Source: Chitinophaga pinensis (lineage in GTDB: Bacteria; Bacteroidota; Bacteroidia; Chitinophagales; Chitinophagaceae). From it: a DNA stretch of 50,282 nt. Within the stretch, counting starts at the first letter, position 1; each line of letters starts with the position of its first letter. The stretch lies in contig CAMDVD010000023.1 of the NCBI GenBank assembly GCA_945878115.1, forward strand, positions 1 to 50,282, in the 5' to 3' direction. The position numbers and the translations under genes are program-made. This document shows, in pieces, positions 43,567 through 50,282 of this stretch. The notes under the pieces are model-generated. The model searched no databases and was not told the origin of the DNA. It worked only from the letters and a program-made list of their open reading frames with translations.

Positions 43567-43965
43567 ATGGTAACAGATCCTATAGCCGATTTTTTAACGC
43601 GAATCAGAAATGCACAAATGGCTGGTCATCGTATCGTGGATATTCCAGCATCAAATTTGAAAAAGAAAATGACTGAAATATTGTATGATAAGGGTTATAT
43701 CTTGAAATATAAATTTGAAGAAGATAACAAACAAGGCATTATCAAAATAGCATTGAAGTATGATGTCAATACAAAAGTTCCTGCTATTCGTGGATTAGAA
43801 AGAGTGAGTCGCCCAGGACTTCGTCAGTACGCGAAACCAACTGAAATTAAAAGAGTTCAAAATGGATTAGGTATTGCAATTCTTTCTACTTCAAAAGGAG
43901 TAATGACGGATAAAGAAGCTAAAACAAATAATATTGGCGGTGAGGTATTATGCCACATCTATTAA
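43567..43965 (+). CDS. rpsH: 30S ribosomal protein S8
   Basis: 132 residues, uS8. MVTDPIADFLTRIRNAQMAG and GIAILSTSKGVMTDKEAKTN followed by NIGGEVLCHIY. In other bacteria S8 represses the spc operon by binding near rplE; the site was not identified here. Confidence 0.97.
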   Translation: MVTDPIADFLTRIRNAQMAGHRIVDIPASNLKKKMTEILYDKGYILKYKFEEDNKQGIIKIALKYDVNTKVPAIRGLERVSRPGLRQYAKPTEIKRVQNGLGIAILSTSKGVMTDKEAKTNNIGGEVLCHIY

Positions 43966-44025
43966 AATAATTATCAAAAAATAGAGTATCAATTTCTCTT
44001 TTTTTAAACCATAAAAAATACAACA

Positions 44026-44580
44026 ATGTCTCGAATAGGAAAACAACCGATTACTATACCTACAGGTGTTACACTTCAAGTGAGTGGCACAAATGAAGTA
44101 TCAGTGAAAGGACCAAAAGGCGAATTAAAACAAAATATTGATAGAGATATCATTTTAGAAATAAGCGAAGGAAAAGTAGAAGTAAAAAGACCTACAGATC
44201 AAATTCGCCACCGTGCCATGCATGGCTTGTATCGTTCTATTATTGCTAATATGATAGTAGGTGTAACCGATGGCTTTACCAAGAAGTTAGAATTGGTTGG
44301 TGTGGGTTTTAAAGCAGCCAATACAGGAAATATTTTGGACTTAGCATTAGGCTATTCTCACAATATCATTTTCGAAATACCAAAAGAATTGTCTATCACT
44401 ACTTTGACGGAGAAAGGAGCCAATCCAATTATCACTTTGGCGGGTTCTGATAAGCAATTGCTAGGTCAAGTAGCGGCAAAGATTCGTGGATTACGTAAAC
44501 CAGAGCCTTACAAAGGTAAAGGTGTGAAATATGTAGGTGAATACATACGTCGTAAAGCAGGTAAAGCAGCAGGTAAATAA
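44026..44580 (+). CDS. rplF: 50S ribosomal protein L6
   Basis: 184 residues, uL6. SRIGKQPITIPTGVTLQ, VSVKGPKGELKQ and the C-terminal KPEPYKGKGVKYVGEYIRRK are diagnostic. Confidence 0.97.
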   Translation: MSRIGKQPITIPTGVTLQVSGTNEVSVKGPKGELKQNIDRDIILEISEGKVEVKRPTDQIRHRAMHGLYRSIIANMIVGVTDGFTKKLELVGVGFKAANTGNILDLALGYSHNIIFEIPKELSITTLTEKGANPIITLAGSDKQLLGQVAAKIRGLRKPEPYKGKGVKYVGEYIRRKAGKAAGK

Positions 44581-44633
44581 TTAATTAAAATCAGAGAATG
44601 GTTAACAGTCATTTTCATCAAAAATAAAATAAA

Positions 44634-44984
44634 ATGGACGCTAAAGTAATCAGAAGACAAAAACTAAAATGGAGAATACGTGCTAAAATATCTGGCACCA
44701 CTTCACGACCTCGTTTGTCTGTATATCGCAGCAATAAGGAAATATATGCGCAATTAATTGATGATGCTACAGGAGTAACATTGGCTGCCGCAAACAGTAG
44801 AAATAAAACAATGGCTACTACAGGTACTAAAGTTGAAAAGTCAAAAGCTGTTGGTATAGCTATTGCAACTGCAGCATTGGCAAAAGGAATTGATACATGC
44901 ATATTTGATAGAGGTGGTTACCTATATCATGGACGTATCAAATCTGTTGCTGATGGCGCTAGAGAAGCTGGCCTTAAATTCTAA
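44634..44984 (+). CDS. rplR: 50S ribosomal protein L18
   Basis: 116 residues, uL18. [40 protein letters not shown] and the end [20 protein letters not shown]. Binds 5S rRNA with L5. Confidence 0.96.
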   Translation: MDAKVIRRQKLKWRIRAKISGTTSRPRLSVYRSNKEIYAQLIDDATGVTLAAANSRNKTMATTGTKVEKSKAVGIAIATAALAKGIDTCIFDRGGYLYHGRIKSVADGAREAGLKF

Positions 44985-45025
44985 GCTTGAAATAAACCTA
45001 TACAAAGAATATTTAAACATATATA

Positions 45026-45544
45026 ATGTCTAAAACAGAAACAAATAAAGTAAAATCTGGCGAAATCGAATTGCAAGAAAAAGTAGTATCCGTAAATCGT
45101 GTTGTTAAGACAACAAAAGGTGGACGTACATTTAGCTTCTCTGCATTGGTAGTAGTTGGAAATGGTAATGGCGTAATTGGTCATGGTTTAGGAAAAGCCA
45201 AAGAAGTACAAATGGCCATTCAAAAAGGAATTGATGATGCTAAGAAAAACTTAGTGAAAGTTCCTGTATTGCGTGGTACTGTTCCGCATGAAATTGTGGC
45301 GAAAGAAGGTGCTGCAAAGGTAATGATTAAACCAGCCTCTCACGGTACTGGAGTTATTGCAGGAGGTAGCATGCGTGCGGTTTTGGAAAGTGTTGGTATT
45401 ACGGATGTATTGGCAAAATCGCTAGGTTCTGCAAATCCACACAACGTAGTAAAAGCAACAATTTCAGCCTTGGCTCAAATGCGTGAACCAATCCAAGTAG
45501 CAAGAGATAGAAATATTGGTTTGAAAAAAGTATTTAACGGGTAA
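45026..45544 (+). CDS. rpsE: 30S ribosomal protein S5
   Basis: 172 residues, uS5. [40 protein letters not shown] and the C-terminal domain [20 protein letters not shown]. Involved in decoding accuracy with S4. Confidence 0.97.
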   Translation: MSKTETNKVKSGEIELQEKVVSVNRVVKTTKGGRTFSFSALVVVGNGNGVIGHGLGKAKEVQMAIQKGIDDAKKNLVKVPVLRGTVPHEIVAKEGAAKVMIKPASHGTGVIAGGSMRAVLESVGITDVLAKSLGSANPHNVVKATISALAQMREPIQVARDRNIGLKKVFNG

Positions 45545-45588
45545 TTGTTTTAGCGAGCCCTATTGATAAGCATAAAGAATTAAATAAA

Positions 45589-45765
45589 ATGAGTAAGATA
45601 AAAGTAACACAAGTTAAAAGTTCGATTGATCGTTCAGAACGTCAAAAGGCAACTTTAATAGCACTTGGTTTAAAAAAAATAAGTCAAAGTGCAGAGCATG
45701 AGGCAACTCCGCAAATCCTTGGCATGATTAGTAAAGTAGCCCATTTAGTAAAAACTGAAAAATAA
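45589..45765 (+). CDS. rpmD: 50S ribosomal protein L30
   Basis: 58 residues, uL30, in the expected place between rpsE and rplO. It begins MSKIKVTQVKSSIDRSERQK and continues ATLIALGLKKISQSAEHEAT, then ILGMISKVAHLV; the RSERQKATLIALGL segment is the family signature. ATG at 45589, TAA at 45763-45765, 5 bp before rplO. Confidence 0.95.
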   Translation: MSKIKVTQVKSSIDRSERQKATLIALGLKKISQSAEHEATPQILGMISKVAHLVKTEK

Positions 45766-45770
45766 AAATC

Positions 45771-46220
45771 ATGAATTTACATACGTTAAAACCTGCAGAA
45801 GGTTCTACACATAGACCAGGTAAAAGATTAGGTAGAGGTAATTCTTCTGGTAAAGGTGGTACATCCACAAAAGGTAATAAAGGTGCTCAAGCTCGCGCTG
45901 GTCACAATTATAGAAGAGGAAGTGAAGGCGGTCAAATGCCATTACATCGTCGTTTACCAAAACGTGGTTTCAAAAATATCAACCGTGTTTCTTATAAAGT
46001 ATTGAACCTTGATCAAATTGATGCTCTAGCATTGCGCTATGAGTTGCAAGAAATTACACCAGAAACATTATATATTACTGGTATATTGAGTCGCACAGAT
46101 TTAATAAAAGTATTGGGTAATGGTGAAATTAAAACTAAACTTTCATTCAAAGTAAATGCTGTAAGTGCAAGTGCGAAATTAGCTATTGAAGCTGCAGGTG
46201 GTTCGATTGAAATCATTTAG
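45771..46220 (+). CDS. rplO: 50S ribosomal protein L15
   Basis: 149 residues, uL15. NLHTLKPAEGSTHRPGKRLG, the Gly-rich RGNSSGKGGTSTKGNKGAQA and GQMPLHRRLPKRGFKN are diagnostic. A 146-bp gap precedes secY. Confidence 0.97.
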   Translation: MNLHTLKPAEGSTHRPGKRLGRGNSSGKGGTSTKGNKGAQARAGHNYRRGSEGGQMPLHRRLPKRGFKNINRVSYKVLNLDQIDALALRYELQEITPETLYITGILSRTDLIKVLGNGEIKTKLSFKVNAVSASAKLAIEAAGGSIEII

Positions 46221-46366
46221 TCCAGATAACTCTATTTTGATCAGAAATTAAACTCAAAGAAATGGCGTTCTGCTCTTGTTTATACAGAATATAATTGAAT
46301 AATTAAGTTTGAAAAAGAAATTTTTAACCCTAAATTGCGGTTCTAAAAAAAGAATATAGAAGTAGA

Positions 46367-47698
46367 ATGAAAAAAATTATAGATACAATAAAAAATATTT
46401 GGAGTATTGATGAACTTCGTAATCGAATCGTGTTCACGCTTACTTTGCTTTTGATTTATCGTGTGGGCTGCCATGTGGTTATTCCTGGTATAAACCCAAA
46501 TGATTTAAGTAGCGATGCCAATCAAAATGGACTTCTAGGTTTATTTAATATGTTCGCTGGTGGTGCTTTTAACAAGGCATCCATTTTTGCGTTAGGTATC
46601 ATGCCCTATATCTCGGCAAGTATTGCTATGCAATTAGCACAGATTGCTATTCCGCAATTACAAAAAATGTCGAAAGAAGAAAGTGGACGTAAAAAAATTA
46701 CTTTAATCACTAGATATGTAACCATTGCGGTTACTTTATTTCAAGCAATCGGTTATATTACTTATTTAAGAAGTCAAAATGGAAATGCAATTATTGCAGA
46801 TAATTTTGGTTGGATGCTTTCAACAGTTGTAATCTTAACTACAGGTACTTTGTTCGTAATGTGGTTGGGTGAAAAAATCACAGACAAAGGAATTGGTAAT
46901 GGTACTTCATTAATAATATCTGCTGGTATTATAGCTCGACTTCCACACTCATTGATGCAGGAATTACAGTCCAAAACGCAAGGTGCAGGTAGTGGTTTGT
47001 TAATCTTCTTAATTGAAATTGCCCTTTTGGTTGTTATCGTCATGTGCATTATCTTATTGGTTCAAGGTACTCGTCGTATCCCATTGAATTATGCTCGTCG
47101 TATAGTAGGAGCTTCTTCAGTTAGTGATATTTCAGGTAATAGAGATTTTATTCCAATTAAAGTAAATAGTGCAGGGGTAATGCCTATCATTTTTGCGCAA
47201 GCGATGTTGTTTATTCCTTCTACTCTCATAGGATTTTCTAACACGGATACAGCACAAGGCATAGTGAAACATTTGACCAATCCTGGTTCATTGTGGTACA
47301 ATGTGTTCTATGCGATTTTGGTAATTGGGTTTACCTATTTGTATACCGCATTGATATTTAATCCTAACCAAATGGCTGAAGATTTAAAACGTAATAATGG
47401 TTTCATTCCAGGCATTAAACCAGGAACGGATACAGCTAACTATATTGGTGCTATTATGGATAGAATTACTTTACCAGGTGCCATCTTCTTAGCTGCAATA
47501 GGTATCTTACCAGGTCTTGCTGGACAATTACATGTTACACAAGGTTTAGCTAGTTTCTTCGGAGGCACTTCTATGTTAATTATGGTTGGTGTAATTTTAG
47601 ACACCTTACAACAAATAGAAAGTCAATTGCTTATGCGTCATTATGATGGTTTAATGGAAACCGGAAGAATTACTGGACGATCTACAGTGGCTGTATAG
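46367..47698 (+). CDS. secY: Preprotein translocase subunit SecY
   Basis: 443 residues, ten membrane segments. Family marks: LFNMFAGGAFNKASIFALGI with MPYISASI (plug and TM2), the cytoplasmic loops with RRIVGASSV and NGFIPGIKPGT, and the end LQQIESQLLMRHYDGLM. It forms the protein-conducting channel needed by all the Sec-exported proteins in this window. Followed 22 bp later by a terminator, so infA, rpmJ, rpsM, rpsK, rpsD, rpoA and rplQ, usual next genes, are not part of this transcript or window. Confidence 0.98.
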   Translation: MKKIIDTIKNIWSIDELRNRIVFTLTLLLIYRVGCHVVIPGINPNDLSSDANQNGLLGLFNMFAGGAFNKASIFALGIMPYISASIAMQLAQIAIPQLQKMSKEESGRKKITLITRYVTIAVTLFQAIGYITYLRSQNGNAIIADNFGWMLSTVVILTTGTLFVMWLGEKITDKGIGNGTSLIISAGIIARLPHSLMQELQSKTQGAGSGLLIFLIEIALLVVIVMCIILLVQGTRRIPLNYARRIVGASSVSDISGNRDFIPIKVNSAGVMPIIFAQAMLFIPSTLIGFSNTDTAQGIVKHLTNPGSLWYNVFYAILVIGFTYLYTALIFNPNQMAEDLKRNNGFIPGIKPGTDTANYIGAIMDRITLPGAIFLAAIGILPGLAGQLHVTQGLASFFGGTSMLIMVGVILDTLQQIESQLLMRHYDGLMETGRITGRSTVAV

Positions 47699-47720
47699 TT
47701 TTTATAAAATATTTTAGAAG

Positions 47721-47753
47721 AAGACTACTCATTTTGGGTAGTCTTTTTTTTTG
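47721..47753 (+). terminator. Intrinsic terminator after secY
   Basis: AAGACTAC 47721-47728 pairs with GTAGTCTT 47738-47745 around a 9-nt loop, and is followed by a T-run. It ends the S10-spc transcript. Confidence 0.9.
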
Positions 47754-47783
47754 TATTTGTAACATTGATTAATGTTGCGAGGT

Positions 47784-47902
47784 GCTCATTTCGCCTACGC
47801 TCAATGCGAGGTCGGTCAATGCTAGGTTGCTCAATGCCAGGTCGCTCAATGCTAGTTCGCTTATTTCGACTTCGCTCATTTCGACTTCGCTCAATGCGAG
47901 GG
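47784..47902. repeat. 15-bp minisatellite, eight units
   Basis: Units begin at 47784, 47799, 47814, 47829, 47844, 47859, 47874 and 47889. Two unit types alternate irregularly: GCTCAATGCGAGGTC-like and GCTCATTTCGACTTC-like. The last unit runs into the 3' end of the nucleotidyltransferase gene and supplies its stop codon. The same family occurs at 49833-49917. Confidence 0.85.
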
Positions 47903-48367
47903 TTTTAGTTGATTAATGCGTTGAAGTTCTTCAATATCTGCTTTGTCTTTTAATCGATCAGTATTCATTTTTGAAAGTATTAAATCGTTCAAATGAATAA
48001 TTGGAAGTTTCATTTCGTCAATAATAGCTATCACTTTATTTTTTTCTGCTTCGTGGTATTGTATAAAATCAATATGCGTGTGGAAGTCTATTTTATGCAC
48101 CAAAGAGCCTATACTAAAAACTATTTTTTTTTCGAAATTTAAATTTTCTAACGCCATAATATCTTGTGCTTCATATCCAGCTTCATCAAATACTTTGCAC
48201 ATGTTGAACTTATTGTCATTTGTAGGTTTCAACCATAAATCCATATCACCAGTTGTACGCATATAACCATAATAAATAACTGCATAACCGCCAATCAACA
48301 TAAACTCTACTTCATGTTTAAGCATTAGCTCAAGTATTTCTTGGTGTGCAGCAATAAATACATTCAT
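47891..48367 (-). CDS. Nucleotidyltransferase-fold protein (AbiEii/MNT-like)
   Basis: 158 residues. Minimal nucleotidyltransferase: GGYAVIYYGYMRTTGDMDLW at 26-45 gives the GG motif and the Asp41-x-Asp43 pair, followed by the helical tail (LPIIHLNDLILSKMNTDR, KDKADIEELQRI) of the DUF6036/AbiEii group. Such proteins act as toxins or antitoxins by adding nucleotides to tRNA or protein. It starts 1 base after the stop of a small basic protein gene, an arrangement like a toxin-antitoxin pair. The C-terminal residues come from the adjacent minisatellite, so the original end may have been altered. Confidence 0.82.
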   Translation of the reverse strand: MNVFIAAHQEILELMLKHEVEFMLIGGYAVIYYGYMRTTGDMDLWLKPTNDNKFNMCKVFDEAGYEAQDIMALENLNFEKKIVFSIGSLVHKIDFHTHIDFIQYHEAEKNKVIAIIDEMKLPIIHLNDLILSKMNTDRLKDKADIEELQRINQLKPSH

Positions 48368-48368
48368 C

Positions 48369-48575
48369 TTAGGATAAAATAAAGTTTATTTTTTTTGCAA
48401 GCTTATTCTCTTTCAGTTCCTTATTATACATAAGCTTAATTAACCTAGTTGTTTGTCGTATACGTTCAGCTGGTACTGTGAGACGTATAGATTCATCTTC
48501 TGCATCTTTTTGCTCATTAAAAGACGGGAAAACACTAATTTTATTTTTATTCATTAACTGAGGCATAGGTATCAA
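48369..48575 (-). CDS. Small protein paired with the nucleotidyltransferase
   Basis: 68 residues, or 61 if the ATG at 48554 is used. Charged and soluble, with SIRLTVPAERIRQTTRLIKL, which could be a helical DNA- or partner-binding segment. No family recognised. Its stop at 48369 leaves one base before the nucleotidyltransferase start, so the two genes are translationally coupled and probably form a functional pair. Confidence 0.65.
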   Translation of the reverse strand: MIPMPQLMNKNKISVFPSFNEQKDAEDESIRLTVPAERIRQTTRLIKLMYNKELKENKLAKKINFILS

Positions 48576-48761
48576 ATGAAGTGATGAACTGTTATATCTC
48601 TTTAAGAAATGTTGTTAATTTATTTTCGGTAAGTATAAGCTAAGCACTTACTGTATTTCTTCTGTACAAATGTACAGGGTTTTATAAATAAGCAGATAAC
48701 AAAAATGAATAATGAATTAGGCAAATATTCATACATTTGAATAAGCATTAACATCCTAAAA

Positions 48762-48917
48762 TTATTGAACAGGTTTATTTTTTGTGTCCTTCACGCTTTC
48801 AGGTGTTTTGCTTTTAAACGATCTACTCTTTGGGTTGATATGCTCTTTAGGTACTGCACTACCAATTATTCTTTCATCATCTCTGAGTTCGCATAGTGGT
48901 TTTTGAGGTTTTTTCAT
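48762..48917 (-). CDS. Possible small protein, 51 residues
   Basis: Short frame with ATG at 48917 and TAA at 48762-48764. It reads MKKPQKPLCELRDDERIIGS, then AVPKEHINPKSRSF and a Lys-rich end. Hydrophilic, composition like a real small protein, but no family or operon partner supports it. It lies in an otherwise empty 477-bp stretch (48576-49052). Confidence 0.4.
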   Translation of the reverse strand: MKKPQKPLCELRDDERIIGSAVPKEHINPKSRSFKSKTPESVKDTKNKPVQ

Positions 48918-49052
48918 GGTATGTGTTTTTGAGGTAATGGATATGAATTTTTTGAAGACAATACAAATCTATTTAAATTATACTTTACCGCAATACATTG
49001 TTTTTAATATGCATTTGTAGTGAATTTGCTTAGCTTCTGTTGTTATAGGTGC

Positions 49053-49694
49053 TTAATTCGTGTTATTTATTTTTTGCAAAACACTATAAATGAGTAAGCT
49101 AATGATAGATACAAAAAAGCACCACACCGAAAATACAAATTGCCGATACACTAACTCAGCGATAACCAAAGTTAGCACTGAGAGAATGCCAACGAGGCGT
49201 AAGTGTTGGATGCTGGATAGGAATGCAGGTAGAACAGCTGCCACAAAATATATAAGGTAAGTATACTCGACATTATTGGGGAATAGAAAATGGTATTGTA
49301 TATGATGGCTTTGTATTTCTGCCGTCACGGGATAAAAAATTAGAAATGTACTAAGCACCAAGGAAAAGCACAATCCAAGTAAGCAAGTAATACGAATGGC
49401 GGATTTGCACTTTTCAATAGGTTCCAATTTCATTACAGCAAATGGAATCCAAACTGGCCACACTAAAGCGCCAATCAATACAAAAGTATAGGCAGCAAAG
49501 CTTTGCAGATGCATCAAGGATGGGTTAGAAAAAGAGAGCCACAGGATTCCTTCCGAGCATTGTTGAAGCGCAAAAATAAGCGGTGTTAATGCCAAGTAAT
49601 ATTGATTCGGTTTTTGGATAGCCGATATTGTTTTTACACCTACTGCTGTGAGAACAGTGGCTCCAATAAAACTGGCTGATGCTGAAAAACACAT
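49053..49694 (-). CDS. DUF6629-type integral membrane protein
   Basis: 213 residues from the ATG at 49694; the frame extends upstream, but MCFSASASFIGATVL is the usual N terminus of this family. Seven hydrophobic segments are visible (for example LALTPLIFALQQCSEGILWL, the family's Glu-containing second segment). Function unknown. Stands alone between the nucleotidyltransferase pair and the CRISPR array. Confidence 0.78.
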   Translation of the reverse strand: MCFSASASFIGATVLTAVGVKTISAIQKPNQYYLALTPLIFALQQCSEGILWLSFSNPSLMHLQSFAAYTFVLIGALVWPVWIPFAVMKLEPIEKCKSAIRITCLLGLCFSLVLSTFLIFYPVTAEIQSHHIQYHFLFPNNVEYTYLIYFVAAVLPAFLSSIQHLRLVGILSVLTLVIAELVYRQFVFSVWCFFVSIISLLIYSVLQKINNTN

Positions 49695-49832
49695 ACGTTT
49701 TAGGTTGGGGATTATGAAGAAATAAATTTTTTTATTAATGCAACGAAGGTGAAAGAAATGGTGCTTACAAAAAATAACATAGGTTATTGAATGCAAGCAG
49801 TATCTTTGATATGAAGGGTAGACAGTTTATTT

Positions 49833-49917
49833 CGCTCATTTCGACGACGCTCAATGCGAGTACGTTCATTTCGGCTCATTTCGAGTTCGCTCATTTCGGC
49901 TTCGCTCAATGCGCAAA
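49833..49917. repeat. 15-bp minisatellite next to the CRISPR array
   Basis: Units CGCTCATTTCGACGA, CGCTCAATGCGAGTA, a shortened pair at 49863-49887, CGCTCATTTCGGCTT and CGCTCAATGCGCAAA. Same family as 47784-47902. It ends 3 bp before the first CRISPR repeat. Confidence 0.8.
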
Positions 49918-49920
49918 GCG

Positions 49921-50124
49921 GTTGTGAAAAGGTTTCAAAATGTATCTTTGATAAGAATGATAAACAACGTAAATGTAATTTATCTCGCATACGAAGTAGT
50001 TGTGAAAAGGTTTCAAAATGTATCTTTGATAAGAATGATAAACAACATAGTTCTTTCAATTTCATACTCATTAATAGTTGTGAAAAGGTTTCAAAATGTA
50101 TCTTTGATAAGAATGATAAACAAC
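49921..50124 (+). CRISPR. CRISPR array, three 48-bp repeats and two 30-bp spacers, type II-C-like
   Basis: Three identical 48-bp repeats at 49921-49968, 49999-50046 and 50077-50124, with 30-bp spacers at 49969-49998 and 50047-50076. The repeat begins GTTGTGAAAAGGTTTCAAAA and ends GATAAACAAC; the pattern GTTGTGA...TTTCAAA...GTATCTTTGA...AAC is that of the long repeats of Bacteroidota type II-C systems. No cas gene or tracrRNA lies in the window, so it is either the tail of a locus beyond the right edge or an orphan array. Confidence 0.95.
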
Positions 50125-50282
50125 AATTGTCATATTAAAGCTATTGCAAGAAAAATAGCTACCTTCTATTACAGAGTAATGACCAAGGGTGCTGAGTTTG
50201 TTGAACTAGGTATTAAGCACTATGAAGAATATCAGAAAGAACAACAATTAAAGTATCTAAAAAAGATGGCTTTAAAACACAA
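50125..50282 (+). pseudogene. C-terminal fragment of an IS110-family transposase
   Basis: The frame from 50125 reads AIARKIATFYYRVMTKGAEF, then VELGIKHYEEYQKEQQ and LKYLKKMALKH up to the window edge. This is the typical C-terminal tail of IS110/IS116/IS902 transposases (ARKLA..YYRM...G..F...G...YE). The catalytic DEDD and Ser-containing domains are absent because the frame starts right at the last CRISPR repeat. It is thus a 5'-truncated remnant unless reading continues from outside in another arrangement. Confidence 0.75.

Noticed and set aside
49784..50138. Frames reading through the minisatellite and CRISPR repeats on both strands
   Set aside because: Repeating peptides come from the 15-bp and 48-bp DNA repeats, not from a gene.

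Overview
The window comes from an AT-rich member of the Bacteroidota, probably a Chitinophagales/Chitinophagaceae-type environmental bacterium. Support for this is: several secreted proteins with type IX secretion (Por) C-terminal domains; promoters of the form TTTG-N19-TAnnTTTG; a DUF3822-rsmD-coaD cluster; Bacteroidota-style ribosomal proteins; and a 48-bp type II-C-like CRISPR repeat. No rRNA or tRNA gene was recognised.

Region 1 (1-14546) is the accessory part and the most interesting. It is a tandem array of integron-type gene cassettes read on the minus strand. Four complete attC-like sites (370-501, 5357-5488, 8049-8180, 12877-13008), each exactly 132 bp, and a fifth cut by the window edge (1-43) follow the 3' ends of the gene modules. 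For every complete cassette the bases that start the cassette are complementary to the R'' box of that same cassette's attC (9 to 10 matching bases, different in each cassette). This is the signature left by integron recombination. Cassette A (12883-14545) carries two exported proteins. Cassette B (8055-12882) carries a previously unlisted RiPP-like operon: a radical SAM/SPASM maturase, a 34-residue precursor peptide with a Gly-Gly motif, a 2OG-Fe(II) oxygenase, a GT9-type glycosyltransferase and a SelO-like protein. Cassette C (5363-8054) is a C5-methyltransferase/HNH restriction-modification system. Cassette D (376-5362) is a DpnII-type GATC system with controller, two methyltransferases, endonuclease and two extra genes, one of them a DUF3883-type nuclease candidate. 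Cassette E (to 375) has no convincing gene. No integron integrase lies in the window. Cassettes B and D are additionally bracketed by a covarying hairpin with an invariant TCTT/ATGT internal loop.

Region 2 (14547-36200) is ordinary chromosome: a repeat-rich gene-poor stretch (14547-15503), a secreted coiled-coil protein, a flippase-LutB-deacetylase operon, a 1403-residue T9SS surface protein with 153-bp tandem repeats, coaD/rsmD/DUF3822, a secreted metalloprotease operon, a class A beta-lactamase-like serine hydrolase, an M1 aminopeptidase and a PhyH-family dioxygenase.

Region 3 (36293-47752) is the S10-spc ribosomal operon from rpsJ to secY, with a textbook Bacteroidota promoter in front and a strong terminator after secY. 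It includes rpmD, a 58-residue gene at 45589-45765.

Region 4 (47753-50282) is a small accessory patch: a nucleotidyltransferase with a small upstream partner, a DUF6629-type membrane protein, two copies of a 15-bp minisatellite, a three-repeat CRISPR array and the C-terminal part of an IS110-type transposase running off the window.
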